DNA of 64,000 nucleotides from Microbispora rosea. GTDB taxonomy: Bacteria; Actinomycetota; Actinomycetes; Streptosporangiales; Streptosporangiaceae. The number at the start of each line of letters is the position of its first letter. Position 1 is the stretch's first letter. The DNA is taken from contig NZ_FTNI01000008.1 in NCBI RefSeq assembly GCF_900156315.1, positions 186,001 through 250,000 on the forward strand, given 5' to 3'. The notes under the pieces are model-generated. The model had not been told where the DNA came from and did not search any database. It saw only the letters and a program-made list of their open reading frames with translations. The position numbers and the translations under genes were made by a program. Shown in pieces: positions 52,937 to 62,078 of this stretch.

Positions 52937-54364
52937 ATGACGACGGCTGCCCCCTCCGCCTCGACCGGCGCCATCGAGGTCCGCTCGATCGACTACGTCC
53001 CCGAGAGCGAGCGGCACGGCAAGGTCTGGCACCAGGGCCCGTTCTGGTTCTGCGGCAACTTCCAGCCGTACACCGTCGCGATCGGTTTCATCGGCCCGGC
53101 GATGGGGCTGTCGCTCGGCTGGACCTCGCTGGCGAGCGCGCTCGGCATTCTGTTCGGCACCTTCTTCATGGCCTTCCACGCCTCGCAGGGCCCGTGGCTC
53201 GGGCTGCCCCAGATGGTGCAGTCGCGGGCCCAGCTCGGGTATCGCGGCGTCATCGTGGCGCTCGGCGGCACGCTCTTCACGTACGTCGGCTTCAACGTCA
53301 TCGACACGGTCATCATCGACAACGGCCTGAACGCGGTGTTCGGCTGGGGCAAGCCGGTGATCGGGCTCGTCATCACCGTGGTGGCCGCGGTGCTGGCCAT
53401 CTACGGCTACGACTGGCTCCACCGGGCGTTCCAGGTGCTGTTCTGGATCTCGCTGCCGCTGTGGCTCGTGCTGACCGCCGCCATCCTGTTCGGGGGCGCG
53501 GGCGGGCAGGCGGCCCCCGCCTCCGGCGGATTCACCTGGGTCGCCTTCATGGTCCAGTTCGCGGTCGCCGCCTCGTACAACATCACGTACGCGCCGTACG
53601 TCTCGGACTACTCGCGCTACCTGCCCCGGCGCACCAAGACCTCGCACATCGTGTGGTCGGTCTTCTGCGGCGCCTCGGCCGCGCCGCTGTGGCTGATCCC
53701 GATCGGTGCGTGGATGGCCACCCGGCTCGGCGTCACGGACACGCTCGTCGGCATCCACGACGCGGGTGAGAACGTGTTGACCGGCCTCGGCAGCGTGCTC
53801 ACCGTCGTGTCCGTGCTCGTGCTGGTCGCGACCATGGGCCTCAACGCCTACAGCGGCATGCTGACCGTCGTCACCGCCGTCGACACCCTGCGGCCGGTGC
53901 GGCCGACCCGCTCGATCAGGATCGTCACCGTCCTCGTGCTGGCCGTGGTGTGGGCACTCGTGGGGATGCTGCTCATCGGCGACTTCTCCACCGCCTTCAC
54001 CAACGTGCAGCTGATCATGCTGTACGTGCTCGTGCCGTGGACGGCCGTCAACCTGGTCGACTACTTCTTCGTACGGCGTGGCCACTACGCCATCACGCAC
54101 CTGTTCCGCAAGGACGGCATCTACGGCATGTGGGCGTGGCGCGGGCTGGTCTCGTACCTGCTGGGCCTGGCCGCGATGGTCCCCTTCGTGGTGCTCAGCT
54201 TCTTCACCGGCCCGGTGGCCGAGGCCATGGGCGGCGTCGACGTCGCGTTCGCCGTCGGGCTGATCGTGGGAGGCGGCGTCTACCTGCTGCTGTGCCGCAC
54301 GCTCGACGTCTCGTCCGAGGAGGACGTCGTGGTAGCCAGTGAGCGTGAGCTCGTCGCGTCCTGA
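52937..54364 (+). CDS. NCS1 family nucleobase/cytosine-type permease
   Basis: 475 residues, about twelve membrane helices. The N-terminus has RHGKVWHQGPFWFCGNFQPY, then SQGPWLGLPQMVQSRAQLGY, the NCS1 (purine, cytosine, hydantoin permease) text. Substrate not deducible; NCS1 members take purines, pyrimidines, hydantoins, allantoin or thiamine. ATG at 52937 follows GGAGGA. First gene of a five-gene catabolic-looking operon. Confidence 0.9.
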   Translation: MTTAAPSASTGAIEVRSIDYVPESERHGKVWHQGPFWFCGNFQPYTVAIGFIGPAMGLSLGWTSLASALGILFGTFFMAFHASQGPWLGLPQMVQSRAQLGYRGVIVALGGTLFTYVGFNVIDTVIIDNGLNAVFGWGKPVIGLVITVVAAVLAIYGYDWLHRAFQVLFWISLPLWLVLTAAILFGGAGGQAAPASGGFTWVAFMVQFAVAASYNITYAPYVSDYSRYLPRRTKTSHIVWSVFCGASAAPLWLIPIGAWMATRLGVTDTLVGIHDAGENVLTGLGSVLTVVSVLVLVATMGLNAYSGMLTVVTAVDTLRPVRPTRSIRIVTVLVLAVVWALVGMLLIGDFSTAFTNVQLIMLYVLVPWTAVNLVDYFFVRRGHYAITHLFRKDGIYGMWAWRGLVSYLLGLAAMVPFVVLSFFTGPVAEAMGGVDVAFAVGLIVGGGVYLLLCRTLDVSSEEDVVVASERELVAS

Positions 54365-54397
54365 GTGCCGCCGGATGTCGTCTGAGGAAGGAACCAC

Positions 54398-55552
54398 ATG
54401 ACCGTCACCAACGCCGCCGTCCTCGTGCCGGGGCAGGGACTGCGAACCCGGGCGCTGCGTCTGGCCGGCCCCCGGGACGACCAGGTCCTCGTCCGCATCG
54501 AGGCGAGCGGTGTCTGCCACTCCGACCTGCACGTCCTCGACGGGGACTGGCCGGTCGAGGAGCCGATCGTCCTGGGACACGAGGGCGCGGGCGTGGTCGA
54601 GGCCGTCGGCCCTGCCGTGCGCGACGTCAAGCCCGGCGACCACGTCGTGCTGTCGTGGTTCGCGCCGTGCCGCCGCTGCGAGGCGTGCGCCGCCGGCCGC
54701 GCCTGGCTGTGCTCGAACACCAAGGCCGTGTCCAACACGCTGCCGGACGGCTCGACCCCGCTGTCCGACGAGGACGGCACGCCCGTGCTGCCCTTCCTCG
54801 GGCTCGGCACGTTCTCCGAGTACGCCGTGGTGCCAGAGACCGCAGCGATCGTCGTTCCGGACGAGGTGCCGTTTCCGGTGGGGGCGCTGATCGGGTGCGC
54901 GGTGACGACCGGGGTCGGGGCCGCCGTGCGCACGGCGGGGGTGCGGCCGGGGGAGTCGGCCGTCGTCATCGGATGCGGCGGCGTCGGGCAGGCGGTCGTG
55001 CTCGGCCTCGGTCTGGCCGGCGCCCAGCCGGTCGTCGCGGTTGACCTGTCGGGCCGGCGGCTCGACCTGGCCGCGGAACTCGGCGCCACGCACACCCTGC
55101 GCGGCGACGACCCGGCGCTGGCGGAGACGGTGCTGGAGATCACCGGCGGGGCGCATCACGCGTTCGAGGCCATCGGCCGGGCCGCCACGATCGAGGCGCT
55201 GCCCGGGCTGCTGCGCGCGGGCGGCAACGCGGTCCTCGTCGGCATGACCGCACTGGGCACGCGGGTCTCCTTCGACCCGTTCGACCTCGCCGACCAGGGC
55301 AAGAACATCCTCGGCTGCAACTACGGCTCCAGCGTGCCCGCGGTCGACTTCCCCCGGCTGGCCCGCCTCTACCTGTCCGGGCGCCTGCCGCTCGACCGGC
55401 TGGTCGGCGCCGAGGCCGGACTCGCCGATCTGCCCGCGGCCTTCGCCGACCTGCGGGCCGGCACCGGCCTGCGCACGGTGGTGCGGCCGGGGGCGCACGT
55501 GGGGGCGAACCCGGGAACGAACGCGGGGGCGAACGCGGGGGTGCGGCCGTGA
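54398..55552 (+). CDS. Zinc-dependent alcohol dehydrogenase (MDR superfamily)
   Basis: 384 residues. Catalytic zinc site GVCHSDLHVLDG with GHEGAGVVEAVG; structural zinc loop CRRCEACAAGRAWLC; NAD site VIGCGGVGQAVVLG (GxGGxG). The C-terminal tail is a Gly/Ala/Asn repeat (GANPGTNAGANAG), an odd extension. Its stop overlaps the nitrilase start in GTGA. Probably oxidises an alcohol intermediate of the pathway. Confidence 0.9.
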   Translation: MTVTNAAVLVPGQGLRTRALRLAGPRDDQVLVRIEASGVCHSDLHVLDGDWPVEEPIVLGHEGAGVVEAVGPAVRDVKPGDHVVLSWFAPCRRCEACAAGRAWLCSNTKAVSNTLPDGSTPLSDEDGTPVLPFLGLGTFSEYAVVPETAAIVVPDEVPFPVGALIGCAVTTGVGAAVRTAGVRPGESAVVIGCGGVGQAVVLGLGLAGAQPVVAVDLSGRRLDLAAELGATHTLRGDDPALAETVLEITGGAHHAFEAIGRAATIEALPGLLRAGGNAVLVGMTALGTRVSFDPFDLADQGKNILGCNYGSSVPAVDFPRLARLYLSGRLPLDRLVGAEAGLADLPAAFADLRAGTGLRTVVRPGAHVGANPGTNAGANAGVRP

Positions 55553-56376
55553 CGCGGGTCGCCGTGGCGCAGCTCCCGCTGCGGGTGGGCGAGCCGGAGG
55601 CGAACCGCGCCGCCGCCGAGGCGGCGATCAGGGAAGCGGCCGAGGCCGGGGCCCGGCTGGTGGTGCTGCCCGAGCTGGTCAACAGCGGCTACGTCTTCAC
55701 CGGCGCCGAGGAGGCCAGGAGCCTCGCCGAGCCTGCCGACGGCCCGACCGTGACCGCATGGCGGCGGTTGGCCCGCGACCGCGACCTCGTGATCGTCGGC
55801 GGGTTCTGCGAGGTGGCCGGCGGGGCCGTACGCAACAGCCAGGTCATGGTCGACGCCACCGGCACCAGGGCCGTCTACCGCAAGGCCCACCTGTGGCACG
55901 ACGAGCAGGACGTGTTCACCCCCGGCGACGGGCCGGCCCCGGTCGTCGGGACCGCGCTCGGCCGCATCGGCATGATGGTCTGCTACGACCTGGAGTTTCC
56001 CGAGTGGGTGCGGTCCGTGGGCCTCGCCGGGGCCGACCTGCTCGCCGTCTCCACCAACTGGCCCGCCTCTCCTGTCCCGGAGGGGGAGCGCCCGGTGCTG
56101 GTCGCCTACGCCCAGATCGCCGCTGCGGCCAACCACATGTTCGTCGCCGTCGCCGACAGGTGCGGAGCGGAGCGCGGCGTCGACTGGGTCTGCGGCACCT
56201 CCCTGATCGGCCCCGACGGATACCCTCTGGCGGGTCCCGTGCTGCGGGACGGGCCCGCCGTGCTGGTCGCCGACTGCGACCTCACGCACGCGCGGAACAA
56301 GGCCAGCGGCCCCCGCAACGACGTCCATCGTGACCGGCGGACCGACCTCTACTGGAAGGAAGAGCGCACGTCATGA
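55549..56376 (+). CDS. Carbon-nitrogen hydrolase (nitrilase superfamily)
   Basis: 275 residues with the catalytic triad Glu42 ([12 protein letters not shown]), Lys112 ([10 protein letters not shown]) and Cys145 ([12 protein letters not shown]). The family includes N-carbamoylputrescine amidase, beta-ureidopropionase and omega-amidase; with the agmatinase-like neighbour the first is tempting but not proven. Coupled on both sides by four-base overlaps. Confidence 0.9.
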   Translation: MTRVAVAQLPLRVGEPEANRAAAEAAIREAAEAGARLVVLPELVNSGYVFTGAEEARSLAEPADGPTVTAWRRLARDRDLVIVGGFCEVAGGAVRNSQVMVDATGTRAVYRKAHLWHDEQDVFTPGDGPAPVVGTALGRIGMMVCYDLEFPEWVRSVGLAGADLLAVSTNWPASPVPEGERPVLVAYAQIAAAANHMFVAVADRCGAERGVDWVCGTSLIGPDGYPLAGPVLRDGPAVLVADCDLTHARNKASGPRNDVHRDRRTDLYWKEERTS

Positions 56377-57317
56377 CAGAGCCCCGGGGACCCGTCGACT
56401 CCTCCCGGATCCCGCGATTCGCCGGACCGGCAACCTTCGCGCGGCTGCCGCGGCTGGACGAGGTCGGGCACGCCGACGTCGCGGTGGTGGGGGTGCCGTT
56501 CGACAGCGGGGTCTCCTACCGTCCCGGCGCCCGGTTCGGCCCCGCGGCCGTCCGGGAGGCCAGCCGTCTGCTCCGGCCGTACCACCCGGGCCTGGACGTC
56601 TCGCCGTTCGCGCAGATGCAGGTGGCGGACGCCGGGGACATCGCGTGCAACCCGTTCGACATCCGCGACGCCGTCGAGACCGTGGATGAGGCCGCCTCCG
56701 GCCTCATGGAGGACGGCACGAAGCTCGTCACCGTCGGCGGCGACCACACGATCGCGCTGCCGCTGCTGCGTGCCGCCGCACGGCGGCACGGCCCGGTCGC
56801 GCTGCTGCACTTCGACGCGCACCTCGACACCTGGGACACCTACTTCGGGGCCGAATACACGCACGGCACGCCGTTCCGCCGAGCAGTCGAGGAGGGCATC
56901 CTCGACACCGAGGCGGTCTGCCACGTCGGCACCCGCGGCCCGCTGTACGGCAAGAGGGACCTGGAGGACGATCGCCGGCTGGGTTTCGGCATCGTGACCA
57001 GCGCGGATGTGATGCGCCGGGGCGTGGACGAGGTCGCCGACGCGCTGCGGCAGCGCATCGGCGGCCGGCCGCTCTACCTGTCGATCGACATCGACGTGCT
57101 CGACCCGGCGCACGCGCCCGGCACCGGCACCCCCGAGGCAGGCGGCCTGACCAGCCGGGAACTGCTGGAGATCCTGCGCGGCCTGGCCGGGTGCGACATC
57201 GTCGGCGCGGACGTGGTCGAGGTCGCCCCGGCGTACGACCACGCGGAGATCACTTCGGTCGCGGCCTCCCACGTGGCCTACGATCTGATCGGCCTGCTCG
57301 CGCTGGGGAAGGCCTGA
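56373..57317 (+). CDS. Agmatinase-like ureohydrolase
   Basis: 314 residues, Mn-dependent ureohydrolase fold. Metal ligands are visible in [25 protein letters not shown] and [14 protein letters not shown]. The family splits the guanidino group of agmatine, guanidinobutyrate, guanidinopropionate or related compounds to urea and an amine. Its neighbours (nitrilase, dehydrogenase, NCS1 permease) suggest a guanidino or ureido substrate entering through the permease. Confidence 0.9.
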   Translation: MTEPRGPVDSSRIPRFAGPATFARLPRLDEVGHADVAVVGVPFDSGVSYRPGARFGPAAVREASRLLRPYHPGLDVSPFAQMQVADAGDIACNPFDIRDAVETVDEAASGLMEDGTKLVTVGGDHTIALPLLRAAARRHGPVALLHFDAHLDTWDTYFGAEYTHGTPFRRAVEEGILDTEAVCHVGTRGPLYGKRDLEDDRRLGFGIVTSADVMRRGVDEVADALRQRIGGRPLYLSIDIDVLDPAHAPGTGTPEAGGLTSRELLEILRGLAGCDIVGADVVEVAPAYDHAEITSVAASHVAYDLIGLLALGKA

Positions 57318-57334
57318 CGCCCGAGGGAGAAGCC

Positions 57335-57988
57335 GTGATCGTCGACCTGTCGGTGCCGGTCGTGAGCGGCATGCCCGTCTACCCAGGCGACCCGGAGGTG
57401 GAGATCGCGCCCGCCCTCACGGTGGCGGTCGAGGGCGTCAACGTCCTCGGCCTGCACCTCGGGTCGCAGTCCGGCACCCACGTGGACGCGCCGTTCCACA
57501 TCGACGACACGCTGCCCACGCTCGACGACCTGCCGCTGGAACGCTTCCTCGGTCCGGCGGCGGTCCTCGACGCCCGGGGCCTGCCGCCGCGCTCGCCGGT
57601 CAGCCCCTCCATGCTGGAGCCGGTGGCCGCACTGCTGCGGCCGGGGACCGTCCTGCTGGTTGCGACCGGCTGGGACGAGCACTGGGGAACTCCGGAATAC
57701 CTGGCCCACCCTTACCTGGACGCCGAGGCCGCCCGCCTGATCGTCGCCGCGGGCGTGCGCACCGTCGGCGTCGACGCACTCAGCGTCGACCCCACCCCGG
57801 CTCCCGCCGATCTGCTGGCGCACCGCGTGTTGTGCGGCGCGCACGCCGTGATCGCGGAGAACCTGCGCAACCTCGGCCCGCTGCTGGAGGTCCAGGCCGC
57901 CGGCCGCCCGATCGAGGCCTCCCTGCTGCCGCTGCGCCTTCACGCCGCCGACGGGTCTCCCGTGCGTGCCGTCGCCCGGATCGGCTGA
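57335..57988 (+). CDS. Cyclase/kynurenine formamidase-like metal hydrolase
   Basis: 217 residues of the cyclase (PF04199-type) family: VDLSVPVVSGMPVYPGDPEV and the metal motif SQSGTHVDAPFH, in which the first His of the usual H-x-G-T-H is replaced by Gln. Family members open amide or lactam rings (kynurenine formamidase, isatin hydrolase). GTG at 57335 follows GAGGGAG. Last gene of the PucR-linked operon. Confidence 0.85.
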   Translation: MIVDLSVPVVSGMPVYPGDPEVEIAPALTVAVEGVNVLGLHLGSQSGTHVDAPFHIDDTLPTLDDLPLERFLGPAAVLDARGLPPRSPVSPSMLEPVAALLRPGTVLLVATGWDEHWGTPEYLAHPYLDAEAARLIVAAGVRTVGVDALSVDPTPAPADLLAHRVLCGAHAVIAENLRNLGPLLEVQAAGRPIEASLLPLRLHAADGSPVRAVARIG

Positions 57989-58007
57989 CCCCGGCCAACG
58001 CCTCGGA

Positions 58008-58038
58008 TTGACAGGCGGCGGCGTCGAACTGCTATGGT
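58008..58038 (+). promoter_or_regulatory. Promoter of the ABC-F gene
   Basis: TTGACA at 58008-58013 is a perfect -35; TATGGT at 58033-58038 is a good -10; spacing is 19 nt. It lies 20 nt after the cyclase stop and about 195 nt before the ABC-F start. Confidence 0.7.
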
Positions 58039-58062
58039 GTCGGCCGCTCGTGATTCCAGGCT

Positions 58063-58233
58063 AGGAGACCAGACGTGGCAGGTGAGGACGACATCTCCGG
58101 GTGATACCGGAGGTTGACCGGCCCCGGCAGGCGCGTATGACCGCCGCCGATGTGGCCCTCTCGGTCGTCCCCTGATCCCTGTCCCCTTGCCGGGCCGCTC
58201 CGCTGCGCCCGGATCACGTACGAGGTCTCTCGC
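58063..58233 (+). promoter_or_regulatory. Attenuator-like leader with a nine-codon peptide
   Basis: AGGAG at 58063-58067 precedes GTG at 58075, which opens a nine-residue peptide, MAGEDDISG, ending at TGA 58102-58104. Downstream are competing hairpins, including CCGGGC-n11-GCCCGG (about 58184-58206) nested within TGATCC/GGATCA. ABC-F resistance genes are known to be switched on by drug-stalled ribosomes in such leaders. Confidence 0.55.
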
Positions 58234-59841
58234 ATGTCCGATGCGTTCATCATCTGTTCCAGCCTGTCCTTCTCCTGGCCTGACGACACGCCCGTCTTCA
58301 GCGACCTGTCCTTCACGGTAGGCGGTGGCCGTACGGGCCTTGTCGCTCCGAACGGTGCGGGCAAGAGCACGCTGCTCAAGCTGATCGCCGGCGAGTACCG
58401 GCCCCGCGGCGGGAGCGTGTCCGTCGGCGGCGTGCTCGGTTATCTGCCGCAGAGCCTGCCCCTCACCGGCGACCTGACCGTGGCCGAGGTTCTCGGGATC
58501 GCCCCGGTGATCGCCGCGCTCGACGCCATCGAGTCGGGCGACGCCGCCGAGGAGCACTTCGCCACGATCGGCAACGACTGGGACATCGAGGAACGCACCC
58601 GTGCCCAGCTCGATCGGCTCGGGCTCGGCGACCTCGCGTTCGGCCGCACACTGGGCACGCTGAGCGGCGGGCAGGTCGTCTCGCTCGGTCTGGCCGCCCA
58701 GCTCCTCAAACGGCCGGACGTCCTGCTGCTGGACGAGCCGACGAACAATCTCGACCTCGGCGCGCGCCGCAGGCTCTACGACGTGCTCGGGGACTGGAAC
58801 GGCTGCCTGCTGGTGGTCAGCCACGACCGGGCCCTGCTCGACCGCATGGACCGCATCGCCGAGCTCGACCGGGGGGAGGTCCGCTTCTACGGCGGCGGCT
58901 TCACCGCCTACGAGGCGGCCGTACGCGCGGAGCAGGAGGCCGCGGAACGGAGCGTGCGCAGCGCCGAGCAGGAGCTCAAGCGCGAGAAGCGGGAGATGCA
59001 GCAGGCGCGCGAGCGGGCCGAGCGCCGCGCGGGCAACGCCGCACGCAATCTCAAGAACGCCGGGCTGGCGCGGATCTTCGCCGGGAACATGAAGCGGGGC
59101 GCCCAGGAGTCGGCCGGTCGGGCGGGCCAGATGCACGCCGCCCGCGTCAGCGACGCCAAGGCCAGGCTCGACGAGGCCGGCCGGGCGCTACGCGACGACC
59201 AGAAGATCACGCTGGAGCTGCCGGGGACGAACGTGCCCGCCGGGCGGACGGTCTTCCTCGGCGAGGGCCTGCGGGCCCGTGGCCTGTTCGCCGAGCCGGG
59301 CATCGACCTGGCGATCCGCGGCCCCGAGCGCATCGCGCTGACCGGCCCCAACGGCGCGGGCAAGTCCACCCTGCTGCGTCTGATCGGCGGAGAACTCGAG
59401 CCGGACGCCGGCACGACCAGGCGGGCCGACGGCAGGGTCGCCTACCTGTCGCAGCGGCTCGACCTGCTGGACGTGGATCGCACGGTGGCGGAGAACCTGG
59501 CGGCGTTCGCCCCCGGCATGCAGGAGGCGGAGCGGATGAACCTGCTCGCCCGCTTCCTGTTCCGCGGCGCGCGTGCGCACCTGCCGGTGGGCGTGCTGTC
59601 GGGCGGCGAACGGCTGCGCGCCACGCTGGCCTGTGTGCTGTGCGCCGAACCGGCGCCCCAGCTCCTGCTGCTCGACGAGCCGACCAACAACCTCGACCTG
59701 GTCAGCGTGGGGCAGTTGGAGAGCGCGCTCGCCGCGTACGAGGGGGCGTTCGTGGTGGTCAGCCACGACGAGCGTTTCCTGACGGAGGTCGGGGTCGACC
59801 GGTGGCTGGAGCTGTCCGGGGGCCGTCTGCTGGAGGGCTGA
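58234..59841 (+). CDS. ABC-F family ATPase, probable ribosome-protection type
   Basis: 535 residues, two ABC ATPase domains and no membrane segment. Walker A APNGAGKST and GPNGAGKST, signatures LSGGQ and LSGGE, Walker B LLLLDEPTNNLDL twice, and a basic coiled linker between them (KREKREMQQARERAERRAGN) that would reach into the ribosomal E/P site. The leader structure favours an antibiotic-resistance (ARE) member over a housekeeping EttA type. ATG at 58234 (MSDAFIICSSL). Single-gene unit with its own promoter. Confidence 0.9.
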   Translation: MSDAFIICSSLSFSWPDDTPVFSDLSFTVGGGRTGLVAPNGAGKSTLLKLIAGEYRPRGGSVSVGGVLGYLPQSLPLTGDLTVAEVLGIAPVIAALDAIESGDAAEEHFATIGNDWDIEERTRAQLDRLGLGDLAFGRTLGTLSGGQVVSLGLAAQLLKRPDVLLLDEPTNNLDLGARRRLYDVLGDWNGCLLVVSHDRALLDRMDRIAELDRGEVRFYGGGFTAYEAAVRAEQEAAERSVRSAEQELKREKREMQQARERAERRAGNAARNLKNAGLARIFAGNMKRGAQESAGRAGQMHAARVSDAKARLDEAGRALRDDQKITLELPGTNVPAGRTVFLGEGLRARGLFAEPGIDLAIRGPERIALTGPNGAGKSTLLRLIGGELEPDAGTTRRADGRVAYLSQRLDLLDVDRTVAENLAAFAPGMQEAERMNLLARFLFRGARAHLPVGVLSGGERLRATLACVLCAEPAPQLLLLDEPTNNLDLVSVGQLESALAAYEGAFVVVSHDERFLTEVGVDRWLELSGGRLLEG

Positions 59842-59879
59842 GGGCGTCGGCCCCGGAAGTCCGGGGCCGGTGGCCGTCG

Positions 59880-60371
59880 TCAGTGGGTGCCCCAGGAGTA
59901 GGTCTGCTTGTGCAGCTTGAGATAGACGAACGTCTCGGTCGCACGCACGCTGGAGATCGCCCGGATCTTGCCCAGGATCTCCAGCAGGTGGGTGTCGCCC
60001 TCGCAGACCACCTCGACCATGATGTCGACCGAGCCGGCCGTGAGCACCACGTAGTCGATCTCGGGGATCTGCGACAGTTCGTCGGCGACCTGCTCCAGGT
60101 CGCCTTCGCACTTGATGCCGATCATGGCCTGGCGGGGGAAGCCCAGGGTGAGCGGGTCGGTGACGGCGACGATCTGCATGACGCCGAGGTCGAGCAGGCG
60201 CTGCACGCGCTGGCGTACGGCGGCCTCCGACAGCCCCACCGCCTTGCCGATGGCGGCGTACGGCTTTCGCCCGTCCATCTGAAGCTGCTCGATGATCTGC
60301 TTGGAGATCTCGTCGAGCACCACCGGCCCACCCTTCGCGGCAGCCGCGCGAGCCTTAGGCGGAGTCGTCAT
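59880..60371 (-). CDS. Lrp/AsnC family transcriptional regulator
   Basis: 163 residues: N-terminal HTH (LDEISKQIIEQLQMDGRKPY, AAIGKAVGLSEAAVRQRVQR) and a C-terminal RAM/ligand domain (MIGIKCEGDLEQVADELSQI, VVLTAGSVDIMVEVVCEGD). It probably senses an amino acid or amine. ATG at 60371; further in-frame starts upstream have no homology. Divergent from the aldehyde dehydrogenase gene, whose control is the obvious role. Confidence 0.9.
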   Translation of the reverse strand: MTTPPKARAAAAKGGPVVLDEISKQIIEQLQMDGRKPYAAIGKAVGLSEAAVRQRVQRLLDLGVMQIVAVTDPLTLGFPRQAMIGIKCEGDLEQVADELSQIPEIDYVVLTAGSVDIMVEVVCEGDTHLLEILGKIRAISSVRATETFVYLKLHKQTYSWGTH

Positions 60372-60593
60372 CCTCGGGGGGTGTCCTCTCTTGGCGGGCT
60401 TCGATCGCCGTAGCGACCTGGTGTTACAGCATCGTTTTTGACATGTTGCGATCGTGGTCTGACATGGTGTCAGCTCCATCGCTTGCGTCAAGCGATTTCG
60501 TAGCAATTTGGTATCTTAGCGACGAAATCCCTTGTCGTAGGCTCCTTCCTCTGTCAGAGTCGCGACAACTCAGCCACCACCAGGAGGTCAACG
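60372..60593. promoter_or_regulatory. Divergent promoter region with several inverted repeats
   Basis: CGCTTG-CGT-CAAGCG (about 60480-60494), TGACA-TGG-TGTCA (about 60461-60473) and TTTCGT...ACGAAA (60495-60525) occupy this gap, with a -10-like TATCTT at 60512-60517. Multiple weak palindromes are usual for Lrp-type wrapping. Confidence 0.5.
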
Positions 60594-62027
60594 GTGACCA
60601 CCCGTCTCCAGAACTTCGTGAACGGGAAGTTCGTCGACGCCGCGAGCGGCCGTTTCTCCGATGTCGTAGACCCTACGACGGGCGAGGTCTACGCCCAGGC
60701 GCCGGTGTCGGGCCAGGAGGACGTCGACGCCGCGTACGCCGCCGCGACGGCCGCCTTCGAGACGTGGGGACAGACGACGCCGGGTGAGCGCGCCGCGCTG
60801 CTGCTGAAGGTCGCCGACGCGATCGAGGCCCGCGCGGACGAGATCAACGAGGCCGAGTGCCGCAACACCGGCAAGCCCCGCGCCCGCATGGCCGAGGACG
60901 AGACCCCGGTCGCCGCCGACCACTTCCGGTTCTTCGCCGGTGCGGCCCGCACCCTGGAGGGTCCCACCGCCGGTGAGTTCCTCGCCGACCACACCTCGGT
61001 GATCCGGCACGAGCCGATCGGCGTCATCGGTCAGGTCACGCCGTGGAACTACCCGATGATGATGGCGGTGTGGAAGATCGCCCCCGCTCTCGCGGCCGGC
61101 AACACGATCGTGCTCAAGCCGTCCGACACCACCCCGGTCTCCACGCTGAAGATGGCCGAGATCCTCGGTGAGGTCCTGCCCGCCGGCGTCTTCAACGTCG
61201 TGACCGGCGACCGGGAGACCGGCTCGCTGGTCGTCGGCCACCCGTCGGCGAGCATGGTGGCGATCACCGGTTCGGTGGGCGCGGGCATGGCGGTCGCGAG
61301 GACCGCCGCCGACGACGTCAAGCGGGTCCACCTGGAGCTGGGCGGCAAGGCCCCGGTCGTGATCTTCGAGGACGTCAAGGACATCAAGGCCGTCGCCGAG
61401 GCCGTCGCCGGTGCGGGCCTCTACAACGCCGGCCAGGACTGCACCGCCGCCTGCCGAGTGCTCGTGCAGGAGAGCATCCACGACGAGTTCGCCGCCGCGC
61501 TCGCCGAGGCCGCCGCCGCCACCAAGCTGGGCGGTCTCGACGTGGAGGACGCCTACTTCGGGCCGCTGAACAACGCGAACCAGCTCACCCGGGTCGAGGG
61601 CTTCTTCCAGCGGCTGCCCGAGCACGCGAAGGTCCTCACCGGCGGCGCCCGCGTCGGCGACAAGGGCTTCTTCTTCGCCCCGACCGTGGTGGACGGGCTG
61701 AAGCAGGACGACGAGATGGTCCAGGACGAGATCTTCGGTCCTGTCATGACCGTTCAGACGTTCACCGACGAGGCCGACGCGCTGGCCAAGGCCAACGGCG
61801 TCCGCTACGGCCTGTCCGGCTCGGTGTGGACCTCCGACCACGGCCGCGCGATGCGGATGTCCAAGCGGCTCGACTTCGGCGTCGTCTGGGTCAACACCCA
61901 CATCCCGTTCGTGTCCGAGATGCCGCACGGCGGCTTCAAGCACTCGGGCTACGGCAAGGACCTGTCCGTCTTCGGCCTGCACGACTACACCCGAGTCAAG
62001 CACGTCATGCACTACATCGGCGAATAG
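60594..62027 (+). CDS. Aldehyde dehydrogenase, gamma-aminobutyraldehyde type
   Basis: 477 residues. Catalytic Cys in NAGQDCTAACRVLVQ, general-base Glu in HLELGGKAPVVIF, NAD-binding TGSVGAGMAVA. Text resembles the PuuC/PatD (aminobutyraldehyde) group, fitting the polyamine transporter genes that follow. GTG at 60594 follows AGGAGG. Would oxidise the aldehyde formed when putrescine or a similar amine is deaminated. Confidence 0.9.
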   Translation: MTTRLQNFVNGKFVDAASGRFSDVVDPTTGEVYAQAPVSGQEDVDAAYAAATAAFETWGQTTPGERAALLLKVADAIEARADEINEAECRNTGKPRARMAEDETPVAADHFRFFAGAARTLEGPTAGEFLADHTSVIRHEPIGVIGQVTPWNYPMMMAVWKIAPALAAGNTIVLKPSDTTPVSTLKMAEILGEVLPAGVFNVVTGDRETGSLVVGHPSASMVAITGSVGAGMAVARTAADDVKRVHLELGGKAPVVIFEDVKDIKAVAEAVAGAGLYNAGQDCTAACRVLVQESIHDEFAAALAEAAAATKLGGLDVEDAYFGPLNNANQLTRVEGFFQRLPEHAKVLTGGARVGDKGFFFAPTVVDGLKQDDEMVQDEIFGPVMTVQTFTDEADALAKANGVRYGLSGSVWTSDHGRAMRMSKRLDFGVVWVNTHIPFVSEMPHGGFKHSGYGKDLSVFGLHDYTRVKHVMHYIGE

Positions 62028-62078
62028 GTGCTCCCAGCTCCGGCCGGGTACCTAGCGAAAAAGAGGGATAAGCCTGGA

